Part shown: piece after piece, positions 10,301 through 17,195 of the stretch
Position numbering within the stretch: the stretch's first letter is position 1
How the letters are laid out: each line of letters opens with the position of its first letter
Source: Lederbergia citri
GTDB taxonomy: Bacteria > Bacillota > Bacilli > Bacillales > Bacillaceae_C
NCBI RefSeq assembly: GCF_018343625.1
Contig: NZ_JAGYPG010000003.1
Location: forward strand, 313,102 to 377,101
Direction: 5' to 3'
DNA: 64,000 nt
Notes under the pieces: generated by a model
Told to the model about the DNA's origin: nothing
The model's input: only the letters and a program-made list of their open reading frames with translations
Database searches by the model: none
Made by a program: the position numbers and the translations under genes

Positions 10301-11559
10301 ATAAAGAAATAATGGCCTATAGTCAAAACGGCTATACGAATAAAGTATGGGAGTTTCCAAGCGAGTGGTCAAACGTAACGAACGTGGATATATATCGACT
10401 TTCGGTAACTGGACTTGTTAAGGAACAATTGAATGTACCTATTATTAATGGGAAAATAACATTGTCACTGGCAAATAATGCAGGAGTTTCGATTGTTCCT
10501 GCTGGTACTGACATAAATACTGTATCAGGAATAGTGTTGGATAAGGAACATCTTACTTTGCAAAAAGGTGAAGAAAAGAATCTAATTGCAACCGTGCAGC
10601 CTGAACAAGCGGAGAACAAAGATGTGATTTGGACATCACTTGATCCAAATGTTGCTAAGGTGGATGAAAATGGAAGAATAACTGGCAATGCTTACGGAAC
10701 GACAATTATTACAGTTTCGACAAAGGACGGTAAATACAGCAGAGACTGTATCGTATATGTCGCGCCTAAACAAGTGAAAGCACCAATATCCAATTTACCA
10801 TCTAAAGTCTATGACGAAACCAAGATAGTTACGTTGGAATCAGATACTCCTGGCGCTTCTATATATTATACGGTTGGCGGTGCAGAGCCTAACGATAAAA
10901 GCCAATTATATACTGGACCTATTAGGCTGGCAAAAGGAGTAAATGTCATTCGTGCAATTGCGGTGAAGGACGGAATGAGAAATAGCAATGTAACCGCTTA
11001 TGCTTATAACATTACCGAAGATAATGATCCGACTGCTGCCCAAATAGCAGAGGTAATTAAATCGCTTGTTGCTCCCAAAAAGGGTGAAAAAGACTTAACT
11101 TTACCTTCATTACCGGAAGGATTTACGATATCTATTAAGAGTTCGGATCGTCCAGATATCGTTAATATCGACGGTTCAATACATGCTCCAACTAGAGACA
11201 CCATCGTTAATCTAATCTTAGAAGTTACGAGAATGTATGATGGAGAAAAGGCGGATACAGGAGTCATTCCAGTGGTAGTTCCTGCTAGTGACGTTACCAT
11301 CCAATCAATCCGAGATACAATCAATACGTATATACAATCTGGAGATTTATCGGGACCGCTTATAAAACAATTGCAAAATAGATTGGATCAGGCTGAAGAG
11401 TATTTGGACAAGGGCAATCAGGAAAAGGCTGTTAAGAAAATGCAGGATTTCTTAAAACATCTGGATAACGAACCAATGCAGCGTTTTATAAAAGAGGAAG
11501 CTAAAGAATACCTAAAGTCTGACACTGAAACATTAATTGCATTGTGGATAAATCTATAA
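7348..11559 (+). CDS. Large secreted NPCBM-containing glycoside hydrolase (GH101/GH129-like barrel)
   Basis: This 1403-residue secreted enzyme follows GGGAGG. Residues 1-36 form a signal peptide. Two NPCBM-type galactose-binding-like modules occupy about 42-190 and 274-414, each with YLSDLNW, KGLGTHA and DWANWADAR signatures. Each is followed by a cadherin-like beta domain (about 195-270 and 417-495). An Ig-like region spans about 500-610. The catalytic part (about 611-1040) has TIM-barrel features: VVYLVGWQFEGHDSKYP, a histidine-rich SLHMNM strand, and candidate catalytic acids Asp793 (HTDAF) and Glu848 (LTSEF). The GHDSKYP segment and NPCBM association resemble endo-alpha-N-acetylgalactosaminidase families GH101/GH129, but I cannot confirm the family. 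The tail has a Big_2 domain (1056-1136), a chitobiase C-like domain (1145-1221), an atrophied Ig module (1230-1314) and a FIMAH-type module (1318-1403). No wall-anchoring motif is visible. The last three modules are shared with the two upstream enzymes. Confidence 0.78.
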   Translation: MFNKKLIKSINKIFIVLITLMLMVSGLEVLPSVIHADDGEEAIYLSDLNWVSAKSGWKTVQKDKNVDGQPIKMNGTIYTKGLGTHANSEIIYHLDGQYSIFKSTIGPDDKHINNPAKATSIIFQVYGDGEKLYDSGVMRMYPDSLQQNIEIDISGINELKLIVDDAGEPIENPNHSDWANWADARVLKVKDPSTMLSEIKIDDEALPGFVKEKMIYDVEVEENTPVPTVTASVYDANATLSIQQASTVPGTAIITVKNNSNTSVYKINFIPRGIVYLSDLNWTSAISGYQTVQKDKNVNNGPINVLGKVYSKGLGTHANSVIKYDLDGKYTRFKADVGIDFAKQESNATVEFIVKADGIVRFTSGVISTDFPYDQPVDISVEGVKSLELIVTDAGDGNTNDWANWADARLVIGEPTGTLLNQIYLDNEPLSNFSKGKLEYDVVLPAGTTKPPLVTVEKEDEEAIFDISEPAKLPGTTTIKVTKGTNTTSYRIHFTLKDNGLDYIHLSADKIEINPLLNPDEVSQLFVEAVNGDGSTVNLKDPGVEVKYSIESLYKSSESEVATVNKNGVVRPDKDESGHWVGGVAKVKVTVTIDGKTKEDTINIIVRPFYIDYSKTLVMKYFLARNGNVELNLEEALEATKKIDNLTRGIPKVVYLVGWQFEGHDSKYPSWDEVNKGLKRAQDETAEDSLIWLMEEAKKYNTTISLHMNMTTAFPDSPLWDEYVAADLIGKVGKKSAGVYNGVEVKEGDYSIYGGSHAISYYRDWNSGLLQQRIQRLINMLPPLKDGQTIHTDAFHLVIPSSTNPTRRNLNISEWHQEREGYTNEDEVKTMRKIFQYWRDQGFDLTSEFVDSYRDGETFVGLQPMAWHFRGAGAQKNWLLNVPASLYAGGDGPNALYGMSMLGEGRVKRNNLANLNGFLQDFALNTLPWYYLNRLQRLSDDGMVVQFSDDVRSYMDGDKVTIKQGDKLLRIGGDVFIPVLWRETNKEIMAYSQNGYTNKVWEFPSEWSNVTNVDIYRLSVTGLVKEQLNVPIINGKITLSLANNAGVSIVPAGTDINTVSGIVLDKEHLTLQKGEEKNLIATVQPEQAENKDVIWTSLDPNVAKVDENGRITGNAYGTTIITVSTKDGKYSRDCIVYVAPKQVKAPISNLPSKVYDETKIVTLESDTPGASIYYTVGGAEPNDKSQLYTGPIRLAKGVNVIRAIAVKDGMRNSNVTAYAYNITEDNDPTAAQIAEVIKSLVAPKKGEKDLTLPSLPEGFTISIKSSDRPDIVNIDGSIHAPTRDTIVNLILEVTRMYDGEKADTGVIPVVVPASDVTIQSIRDTINTYIQSGDLSGPLIKQLQNRLDQAEEYLDKGNQEKAVKKMQDFLKHLDNEPMQRFIKEEAKEYLKSDTETLIALWINL

Positions 11560-11576
11560 TCATCTAGTTAATGTTC

Positions 11577-11608
11577 AAAAAAATCCCCTTTCTGCAAGGG
11601 GATTTTTT
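11577..11608. terminator. Bidirectional rho-independent terminator
   Basis: The stem AAAATCCCCTT / AAGGGGATTTT has a 5-base loop, flanked by an A-run on the left and a T-run on the right. It serves both the rightward glycosidase gene and the convergent regulator. Confidence 0.85.
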
Positions 11609-11631
11609 ATTTTATTTGAAATGTAAAATGA

Positions 11632-13110
11632 TTAGCCAATATTAATATGATTCGATTTCTTATGATATTCGGATGGATAGCAGCCAGTTAGTTCAGTAAA
11701 TACCCTTGTAAAATGTCTTGTACTATAATAACCTACATTTTTTGCGACTTGCTGCACCTTTATATGAGGATCTGTCAAGAGTTCTTTTGCTTTTGAGATT
11801 CTAATTTTAGTTAAGTACTTCGTAAAGGTAATGCCTGTTTTTCTGTGGAATAAAGTGCTTAAATAATTCGGGGTAACATGAAGTTCACGGGCAAGTTGTC
11901 CAATTCCAATGTCTTTCATAAAATTTTTATTAACATGGTTGATTACCTCATCGACAATCCATTGGCTTCGATCCTCTTCCTTATGGTTTAAACTCAGTAA
12001 CTTTTCTCCGGAGGTCTTCAGATAGCTTAATAAATTTTCTGGTGTATTATCATTATAAAGTTTATATGGAAATACAGAATTGAGATAATTAGTAAGATGA
12101 TCACTAATTTCCTTAAAATCTACTTTGGAAAGCAATATTTCTATTTCATCAAGTGCTTTTATGTAATTTAGAGTTGATTTTTGATTAGAGTATTTAGATA
12201 GATTGATAAGGGATGTACTTATTTGATACAACTCTTCGATTTGTTTCAAATCTCTTAATTCTGATAAACACCATTTTCTCCGTATGCCTGCAACTACACG
12301 AAGTGAGGCCAATTCGCCCATTTCCCTAAATAATCTTTTCATATCCTCCAATTTGGATGGCAATGCTGAAATCATTGTGAGATAGAAATTATCAACACTA
12401 TTAAATAATATGAGTTTCTCAACTATTTGCATGAACATACTGATGGTATTTTCTGCATGTTGATTAGCCTTCAAATCCCAAGCGGTCACTAGGGCTAACG
12501 CATTATCGGAAAGGGAAAAAAATGAAAATCTTGTATCAGATGTCTGCATACCCTCTATTATCCTTTCAAGACTACTACAGAATGCAATTATTCTTTCTTT
12601 TTTCTCATTGCCAGCTAGGTGACTATCAATAACTATTACAGAATTCAAATATATCTTATCGCAGATGATATCCTTAGGATAGCTTAGACCACAAAAATAT
12701 GAAACAAGACTGTAATCAAATTCTCTATTAATATTAGTAAGAAGTTGTTTGTAATCATTTATGGCTTTTTTTATAGAATTATTTAGATCTTCAGGAGAGA
12801 CTGGCTTTAGTAAAAGGCTCGACGCCTTAAGTTCAATTGCTTTACGAGCACTATTAAAATCGAAGAATCTAGATAAAAAAATCCACTGTGTGAAGGGAGA
12901 TACCATCCTACCATTTTCAAGCACTTTAAGCCAGTTTAAATCAAGCATATCTATATTTATAAAAGCTAAACTGGGCTGTATTTTTTTTATTTTTTCTATA
13001 ATGTTATCTCCATTTTTAACTTCGTCTATCAATTTTATTGAGTATTGTTGAAGCATGTTCTTTAGGCTTATACTAATAAGTTCTTCATCATCTACTATCA
13101 GAATTTTCAT
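11632..13110 (-). CDS. YesN-like AraC-family response regulator with degenerate receiver
   Basis: This is a predicted DNA-binding regulator of 492 residues, starting behind AAAGGAAG. Residues 1-118 form a receiver-like domain with the acidic pair in VDDEE and the conserved lysine in LLLKPVSP. The position that should be the phosphoacceptor aspartate is Asn52 (FINIDM), so classical phosphorylation is doubtful. A long middle region (about 130-370) has no recognised domain. Residues about 385-487 form an AraC/XylS double helix-turn-helix (IGQLARELHVTPNYLSTLF and VGYYSTRHFTRVF). This architecture is typical of regulators beside carbohydrate-utilisation genes in Bacillus and Paenibacillus, where a sensor kinase is usually adjacent; none is here. 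From context it probably controls the flanking secreted glycosidases, perhaps by sensing a ligand through the middle region. Confidence 0.82.
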   Translation of the reverse strand: MKILIVDDEELISISLKNMLQQYSIKLIDEVKNGDNIIEKIKKIQPSLAFINIDMLDLNWLKVLENGRMVSPFTQWIFLSRFFDFNSARKAIELKASSLLLKPVSPEDLNNSIKKAINDYKQLLTNINREFDYSLVSYFCGLSYPKDIICDKIYLNSVIVIDSHLAGNEKKERIIAFCSSLERIIEGMQTSDTRFSFFSLSDNALALVTAWDLKANQHAENTISMFMQIVEKLILFNSVDNFYLTMISALPSKLEDMKRLFREMGELASLRVVAGIRRKWCLSELRDLKQIEELYQISTSLINLSKYSNQKSTLNYIKALDEIEILLSKVDFKEISDHLTNYLNSVFPYKLYNDNTPENLLSYLKTSGEKLLSLNHKEEDRSQWIVDEVINHVNKNFMKDIGIGQLARELHVTPNYLSTLFHRKTGITFTKYLTKIRISKAKELLTDPHIKVQQVAKNVGYYSTRHFTRVFTELTGCYPSEYHKKSNHINIG

Positions 13111-13976
13111 AACGGCACTTCCTTTTCAGGAATTTTCCTCTTTTACTTACAATACATTTTCATGAATGGTTGAGTGCTTAATTTGAATAATTTGTATTTA
13201 GGTATTCTATCATCTATAAGAATCTATTTTGATTCAGTCTAGAAAGCGTATACATTACGGGGTTTAATGAAATTTTCTATAGAATTTTGGAGATAGATTG
13301 AGAGAGGAAATAAGTATTCATTTTCTAGTAAATTTTGATAAATTATACGGAAAAAAGAATTAAAAAGACAGAAATGACTATCGTGATGCGGTGAAGTGAA
13401 TACATTATTACAATCCTTTGTAAATAAAATAATATGATTATTGAAAAAATTTGTCAATTTTCTATAATCGCGAGTGATATTACACCAGAAATATTGTCTA
13501 GCCAAATGAAAAGGGAAGTAGTCTAAATTCGAAGAAGGGAAAAAATCTCTCATTTTTCAAATTAGTTCATGGAAGGACTGTTTGTTAAAAGCTGAAGCGG
13601 TAAAAAAGTTCGCAGGATATGAAATCGAGTATAACGGATAATCTGCCTTATAAAGCCAGTAGACCGACTTTTCAAAAAGTCGATTTTATAGAATTTAGAA
13701 AGCTTCTTTCGTCAAAATGATATGAACTATACATTCTCTTTAATTACCCAAGTGAATGGTAAGTCGGAGGAGTTTTTTCTAAAAGATCTCGAAAAAAATC
13801 TTCATTATTCAACATATTATTAGCACAGGATTCAACGAACTTTTACAAATAACCGATTAAATATACTTATACTTTGTTCCTATTTTCTTATTTTTTTTGA
13901 AGATATATACAATAAATTAGCGTAATTTAGCTCTCATACCCATTTTCATTGTTGTAACAATGTCAATCGATTTGTA

Positions 13977-14005
13977 TTTACAAATAAAAAAGTTTCTATT
14001 ATAAA
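13977..14005 (+). promoter_or_regulatory. Putative sigma-A promoter of the 14163 gene
   Basis: TTTACA and TATAAA are separated by 17 bases, each one mismatch from consensus. The start of transcription would be near 14012, giving a leader of about 150 bases that contains the cre site. A palindrome TTTGTATTTACAAA overlaps the -35. Confidence 0.5.
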
Positions 14006-14065
14006 TGTTGTAACTACTATCATCAATATTTTTAAGAAGGAGGGATATATTTATAACGAAAAGGA

Positions 14066-14079
14066 TGGTAGCGCTTTCA
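14066..14079. promoter_or_regulatory. CcpA cre site
   Basis: TGGTAGCGCTTTCA (reverse TGAAAGCGCTACCA) matches the cre consensus TGNAARCGNWWWCA with one mismatch. It lies about 55 bases downstream of the inferred transcription start, the usual roadblock position, and suggests catabolite repression of the secreted protein gene that follows. Confidence 0.6.
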
Positions 14080-14162
14080 AAAAACATCCTTGAATCAGCA
14101 TAAATCTTTGAGAAAAAAATTAGATTGCTAGGCCTTATACTTTTGAAAGGGGCACTGGATGT

Positions 14163-16370
14163 ATGACAAATACTAGATTGATAGGTGAAAAATCAAAGCG
14201 GGTTCTTATTGTTGTTATAACTTTTCTTTTAATTTTACCATCAATATTCACTTCTCAGGATGAAGTGGGCTTTGCTGCTGCTGCAACTCCTGATGAGACG
14301 GTAACGGACATGATAAAAGCGCTTGATGTGAAGTCACTAGATGATCGTGAAGCAGTCGTACTTGCAAGGCGTTTTTATGCTAGGCTAAGCGCTGCACAAA
14401 AAGCTTTGGTTACTAATGTACAATCCCTAGAAAAAGCAGAAGCGCAAATAATAAAGCTTTGGATTGATAGTGCTGAAGTTGAAACACTTGTTGATGAGGG
14501 GCTAGTGTATGTCCTTAAAGAAGAATACGATGCATTGAAGCCTTCACAAAAAGCGTTGGTAACGAACGTGGACAAGCTTGATCAACTTGATGCAAAGCAT
14601 GAAGGCTTAATGAAAATAAAAGATCAAAATTTTGCAAAAGCAAAGGAAGTTCAATCTATTATTGAGCAAATGCAGGTCTTAAGTTATTCCGATAAGTCTG
14701 CTGCTGCAAATGCCAGAGCTGCATACGATTCCTTAACAGGTGATCAAAAAGCGATGGTTACTAATTATCATCTACTGAAAGAAGCGGAGAATAAGATTTC
14801 TACATGGGAAGGTGGTCCGCCAGTTCATAAAGCTCCGGAAAATATTGTTTATGCTGGTACACGATCATCCGATTATGGTGTTAATGGACAATGGCTAGGA
14901 ACTGAGGATTGGCAACACATTACAGATCAGATGGATGGTTACTTTCCTGGAGCTGAGCCTACTTATGTGTGGATCATTGGTAGATTGAATACAAGTGTAG
15001 GAGCAGGCGGAGTCAGGCTTGAATTTGAACAGCCAAACGACGGAGTGGACTATGCATCGCAAAATATTAGCTTCGGCCCACCAACAAAAGCGGGACATCT
15101 AACACACGAAGAATATCTAGACTATTTTGATAAGCATGGAATTAAAGTTTTCTTGCAGGTAGAATCAGGCTTTGCTGACATGAAAACATTAATGGATCTC
15201 ATTTTTGATAAGTATGGGCACCATGAAAGTGTTGTTGGGTTTGGTGTCGATGTTGAATGGTATTATGGTATTTCCGAAGATGCTGGAATTCCAGTTACCG
15301 ATGCGCGTGCCCAAGACTGGGATGAACATTTGAAATCAATCAATCCATCATATCGTATGTTTTTAAAACACTATAACCACCGTTGGTTGCCGCCTACTTA
15401 TCGCAGTGATATTTTGTTTTGTGATGATAGTCAGAGCATTGGCAGCATCGATGGAGAAGTCGAAGGAATGTATGAGGATTCAATGGGCTTCATTCCTGAA
15501 TTTAAGGCGTGGGCGGATTATTTCTATCCAAACGAAGTTCTTTATCAAATTGGATACCGACCGGATGCAATGTGGTACTATCCTTTAGAAAAGCCGGTAA
15601 TCAAGGATCTTGGTGAGAGGTTGGCTGAGGTAACGAGACAAAATTTAGGAATAGCATGGGTCGATTTTACAATCAAAGATCCTCTAACTTTTCCAGCGCT
15701 GTTTAAAGCTGATACTGAGGTTGTAAGTGCAGTTAATACATTGGTAGGTTATTTAAGAAGTTCAGGAAACAACATGGTAGGAAGACGTTTTGCGGCAGGT
15801 GAGGCCACTTTAACAGATGCTCTATATGTTGCAGAAATTCGAAAGGTGGTTAATTCATTAACTGAAGCTCAACGTAATGCACTGAACCAAAGTTACCTTG
15901 AAAATTTAATTAATCTTGAACCAAAGGCAGTGGACATTCGCATAAACAATATAGATATAGCCAATTTAAAAATAAAAGATAAAGCAAAAGTAGCTGATAT
16001 TAGGGCAACATATACAGCACTTTCAGCGAATCAAAAAGCACAGGTGACTCAGCTAAGTCATCTTGAATCTGCGGAAAAGGCATTGGCTGCAATAAAAGAA
16101 GATGGCAGTAGCAAAGCATTGGCGGATTTAGATGCTCTCTTGAAACATTTTGATTCTACAGGTGATATTAATGGTCCATCAGTGAGTCAACTTTCTAGTC
16201 GCCTAGATCAAGTAGATCATCACCTAAAAGCAGGACGTATTAAGCAAGCTGTTCAGCAATTGGATCAATTCGAAAGTCATTTGAATCAGCCGCCGCAAAG
16301 CAAAAATGTATCGATGAAAGCAAAGAGTTCGTTGAATCAGATGTTAAATTACCTTTATGAAAAGCTTTAA
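14163..16370 (+). CDS. Secreted glycosidase-like protein of unrecognised family with QKALVTN repeats and FIMAH-type C-terminus
   Basis: A secreted protein of 735 residues; GAAAGGGG 10 bases upstream supports the start. A signal peptide covers about 1-41. Residues 45-210 hold three helical repeats with the motif QKALVTN followed by a short helix (positions near 79, 129 and 195); a fourth, SANQKAQVTQ, occurs near 620. Such repeats are common spacers in Gram-positive surface glycosidases. The central region (about 220-530) looks like a TIM barrel: strand IKVFLQVES, then GFGVDVEWYYG with Asp363 and Glu365, and FCDDSQ with Asp421/Asp422, are candidate active-site positions. I cannot assign it to a known GH family. 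The C-terminus (about 655-735) is a FIMAH-type helical module like those of the three upstream enzymes. No sortase or SLH anchor is visible. Context and the cre site suggest a role in extracellular carbohydrate use. Confidence 0.72.
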   Translation: MTNTRLIGEKSKRVLIVVITFLLILPSIFTSQDEVGFAAAATPDETVTDMIKALDVKSLDDREAVVLARRFYARLSAAQKALVTNVQSLEKAEAQIIKLWIDSAEVETLVDEGLVYVLKEEYDALKPSQKALVTNVDKLDQLDAKHEGLMKIKDQNFAKAKEVQSIIEQMQVLSYSDKSAAANARAAYDSLTGDQKAMVTNYHLLKEAENKISTWEGGPPVHKAPENIVYAGTRSSDYGVNGQWLGTEDWQHITDQMDGYFPGAEPTYVWIIGRLNTSVGAGGVRLEFEQPNDGVDYASQNISFGPPTKAGHLTHEEYLDYFDKHGIKVFLQVESGFADMKTLMDLIFDKYGHHESVVGFGVDVEWYYGISEDAGIPVTDARAQDWDEHLKSINPSYRMFLKHYNHRWLPPTYRSDILFCDDSQSIGSIDGEVEGMYEDSMGFIPEFKAWADYFYPNEVLYQIGYRPDAMWYYPLEKPVIKDLGERLAEVTRQNLGIAWVDFTIKDPLTFPALFKADTEVVSAVNTLVGYLRSSGNNMVGRRFAAGEATLTDALYVAEIRKVVNSLTEAQRNALNQSYLENLINLEPKAVDIRINNIDIANLKIKDKAKVADIRATYTALSANQKAQVTQLSHLESAEKALAAIKEDGSSKALADLDALLKHFDSTGDINGPSVSQLSSRLDQVDHHLKAGRIKQAVQQLDQFESHLNQPPQSKNVSMKAKSSLNQMLNYLYEKL

Positions 16371-16384
16371 ATGATTTATTAAAT

Positions 16385-16413
16385 GGACTGTTCCTGAAGG
16401 AGCAGTCCTTTTT
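16385..16413 (+). terminator. Rho-independent terminator
   Basis: A 10-base-pair stem (GGACTGTTCC with GGAGCAGTCC, one G-T pair) with a TGAA loop is followed by TTTTT, just after the 14163 gene. Confidence 0.9.
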
Positions 16414-16545
16414 ATGTGGATGCTGTTACACAAAAACAGCGAACCATTAAAAATTTATTTGCGGGTGTAAATAACTTTAGGCTGTTTATAAAAGATTGTT
16501 GTTTTATAAGCATTTCTAACTGCAATAAATATAGGAACGTATGTT

Positions 16546-16573
16546 TTGTTAAAATATTGTTTTTTGTTATACT
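16546..16573 (+). promoter_or_regulatory. Putative sigma-A promoter of the DinB-like gene
   Basis: TTGTTA and TATACT are separated by 16 bases, about 30 bases upstream of the start codon region. Confidence 0.5.
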
Positions 16574-16605
16574 ATTCTTAATTAACAAGTAATGGGGAAA
16601 TAAAA

Positions 16606-17100
16606 ATGAGCGAAGATACAAACATTATTAGTGAATTTGGTAAATATTCATCTTGGTTAAACACATTAGAAGATATGGATGACACCTCATGGGTTAAACC
16701 AATAGCCCAAGGTAAGTGGTCTGTAAGTGAAATAATAGCCCATATAATAAATTGGGATAATCACCTTTTATCAGTAGTTATCCCATCAGTACGGAACGAA
16801 AAAGGGATGGAGTTTCCTGATCTTGATAACTATAATATAAAAGCATCTGATTACGCAAAATCAGGCATATCACAGTCAAAATTACTTGAAGAAGCAAAAG
16901 ACACAAGAAATCTACTTGTGAAAGAGCTTAACGAACTACCAGCCGAAAAGCTAAACAAATCATTAACTGCAAACGGTGTAACTCATTGTCCACATACTGG
17001 AACGCCTTATTCACTTATATATATTGTCAAGGAATTTACAGACCACGATAATCACCATAAAGGACAAATTATACAATTTCTAATGGAAAAAACAACTTGA
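16606..17100 (+). CDS. DinB-family four-helix protein
   Basis: This 164-residue cytoplasmic protein has the DinB/YfiT-like four-helix bundle pattern. The presumed metal-binding histidines are His46 (IIAHIINWD), His147 and His151 (DHDNHHKGQ); the last motif is the family's strongest signature. Residues 34-40 (QGKWSVSE) are also typical. Some family members are metal-dependent thiol S-transferases or are induced by DNA damage, but the reaction here cannot be stated. It is a single-gene unit with its own promoter and terminator, convergent with the lipoprotein gene. Confidence 0.85.
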   Translation: MSEDTNIISEFGKYSSWLNTLEDMDDTSWVKPIAQGKWSVSEIIAHIINWDNHLLSVVIPSVRNEKGMEFPDLDNYNIKASDYAKSGISQSKLLEEAKDTRNLLVKELNELPAEKLNKSLTANGVTHCPHTGTPYSLIYIVKEFTDHDNHHKGQIIQFLMEKTT

Positions 17101-17118
17101 ACTAATTCAAGTTGTTTT
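17091..17118. terminator. Bidirectional terminator overlapping the DinB-like stop codon
   Basis: Ten-base perfect arms AACAACTTGA (17091-17100) and TCAAGTTGTT (17107-17116) are flanked by an A-run and followed by TT. The stem includes the stop codon. Confidence 0.8.
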
Positions 17119-17195
17119 CCATTTATTGTACTTTCAACAGTTGTATAATTCTACTCGTTTATTAAATGTAAAATCTTTCCGAAAACAGCATAACT

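Larger units (their letters stand above)
13111..14162. other. 1-kb AT-rich intergenic region
   Basis: I see no credible gene. The one longer reading frame, on the minus strand at 13239-13553, lacks a ribosome binding site and has random-looking composition. A hairpin with arms CGACTTTT/AAAAGTCG lies at 13665-13682. Two short dyads lie near the promoter of the next gene: CATTGTT-GT-AACAATG at 13947-13962 and TTTGTA-TT-TACAAA at 13971-13984. The right end contains the promoter and cre site listed separately. Confidence 0.5.

Noticed and set aside
13239..13553. 104-codon minus-strand frame in the 1-kb spacer
   Set aside because: No ribosome site; rich in Phe, Asn and Tyr as expected for random AT-rich DNA; no family resemblance.
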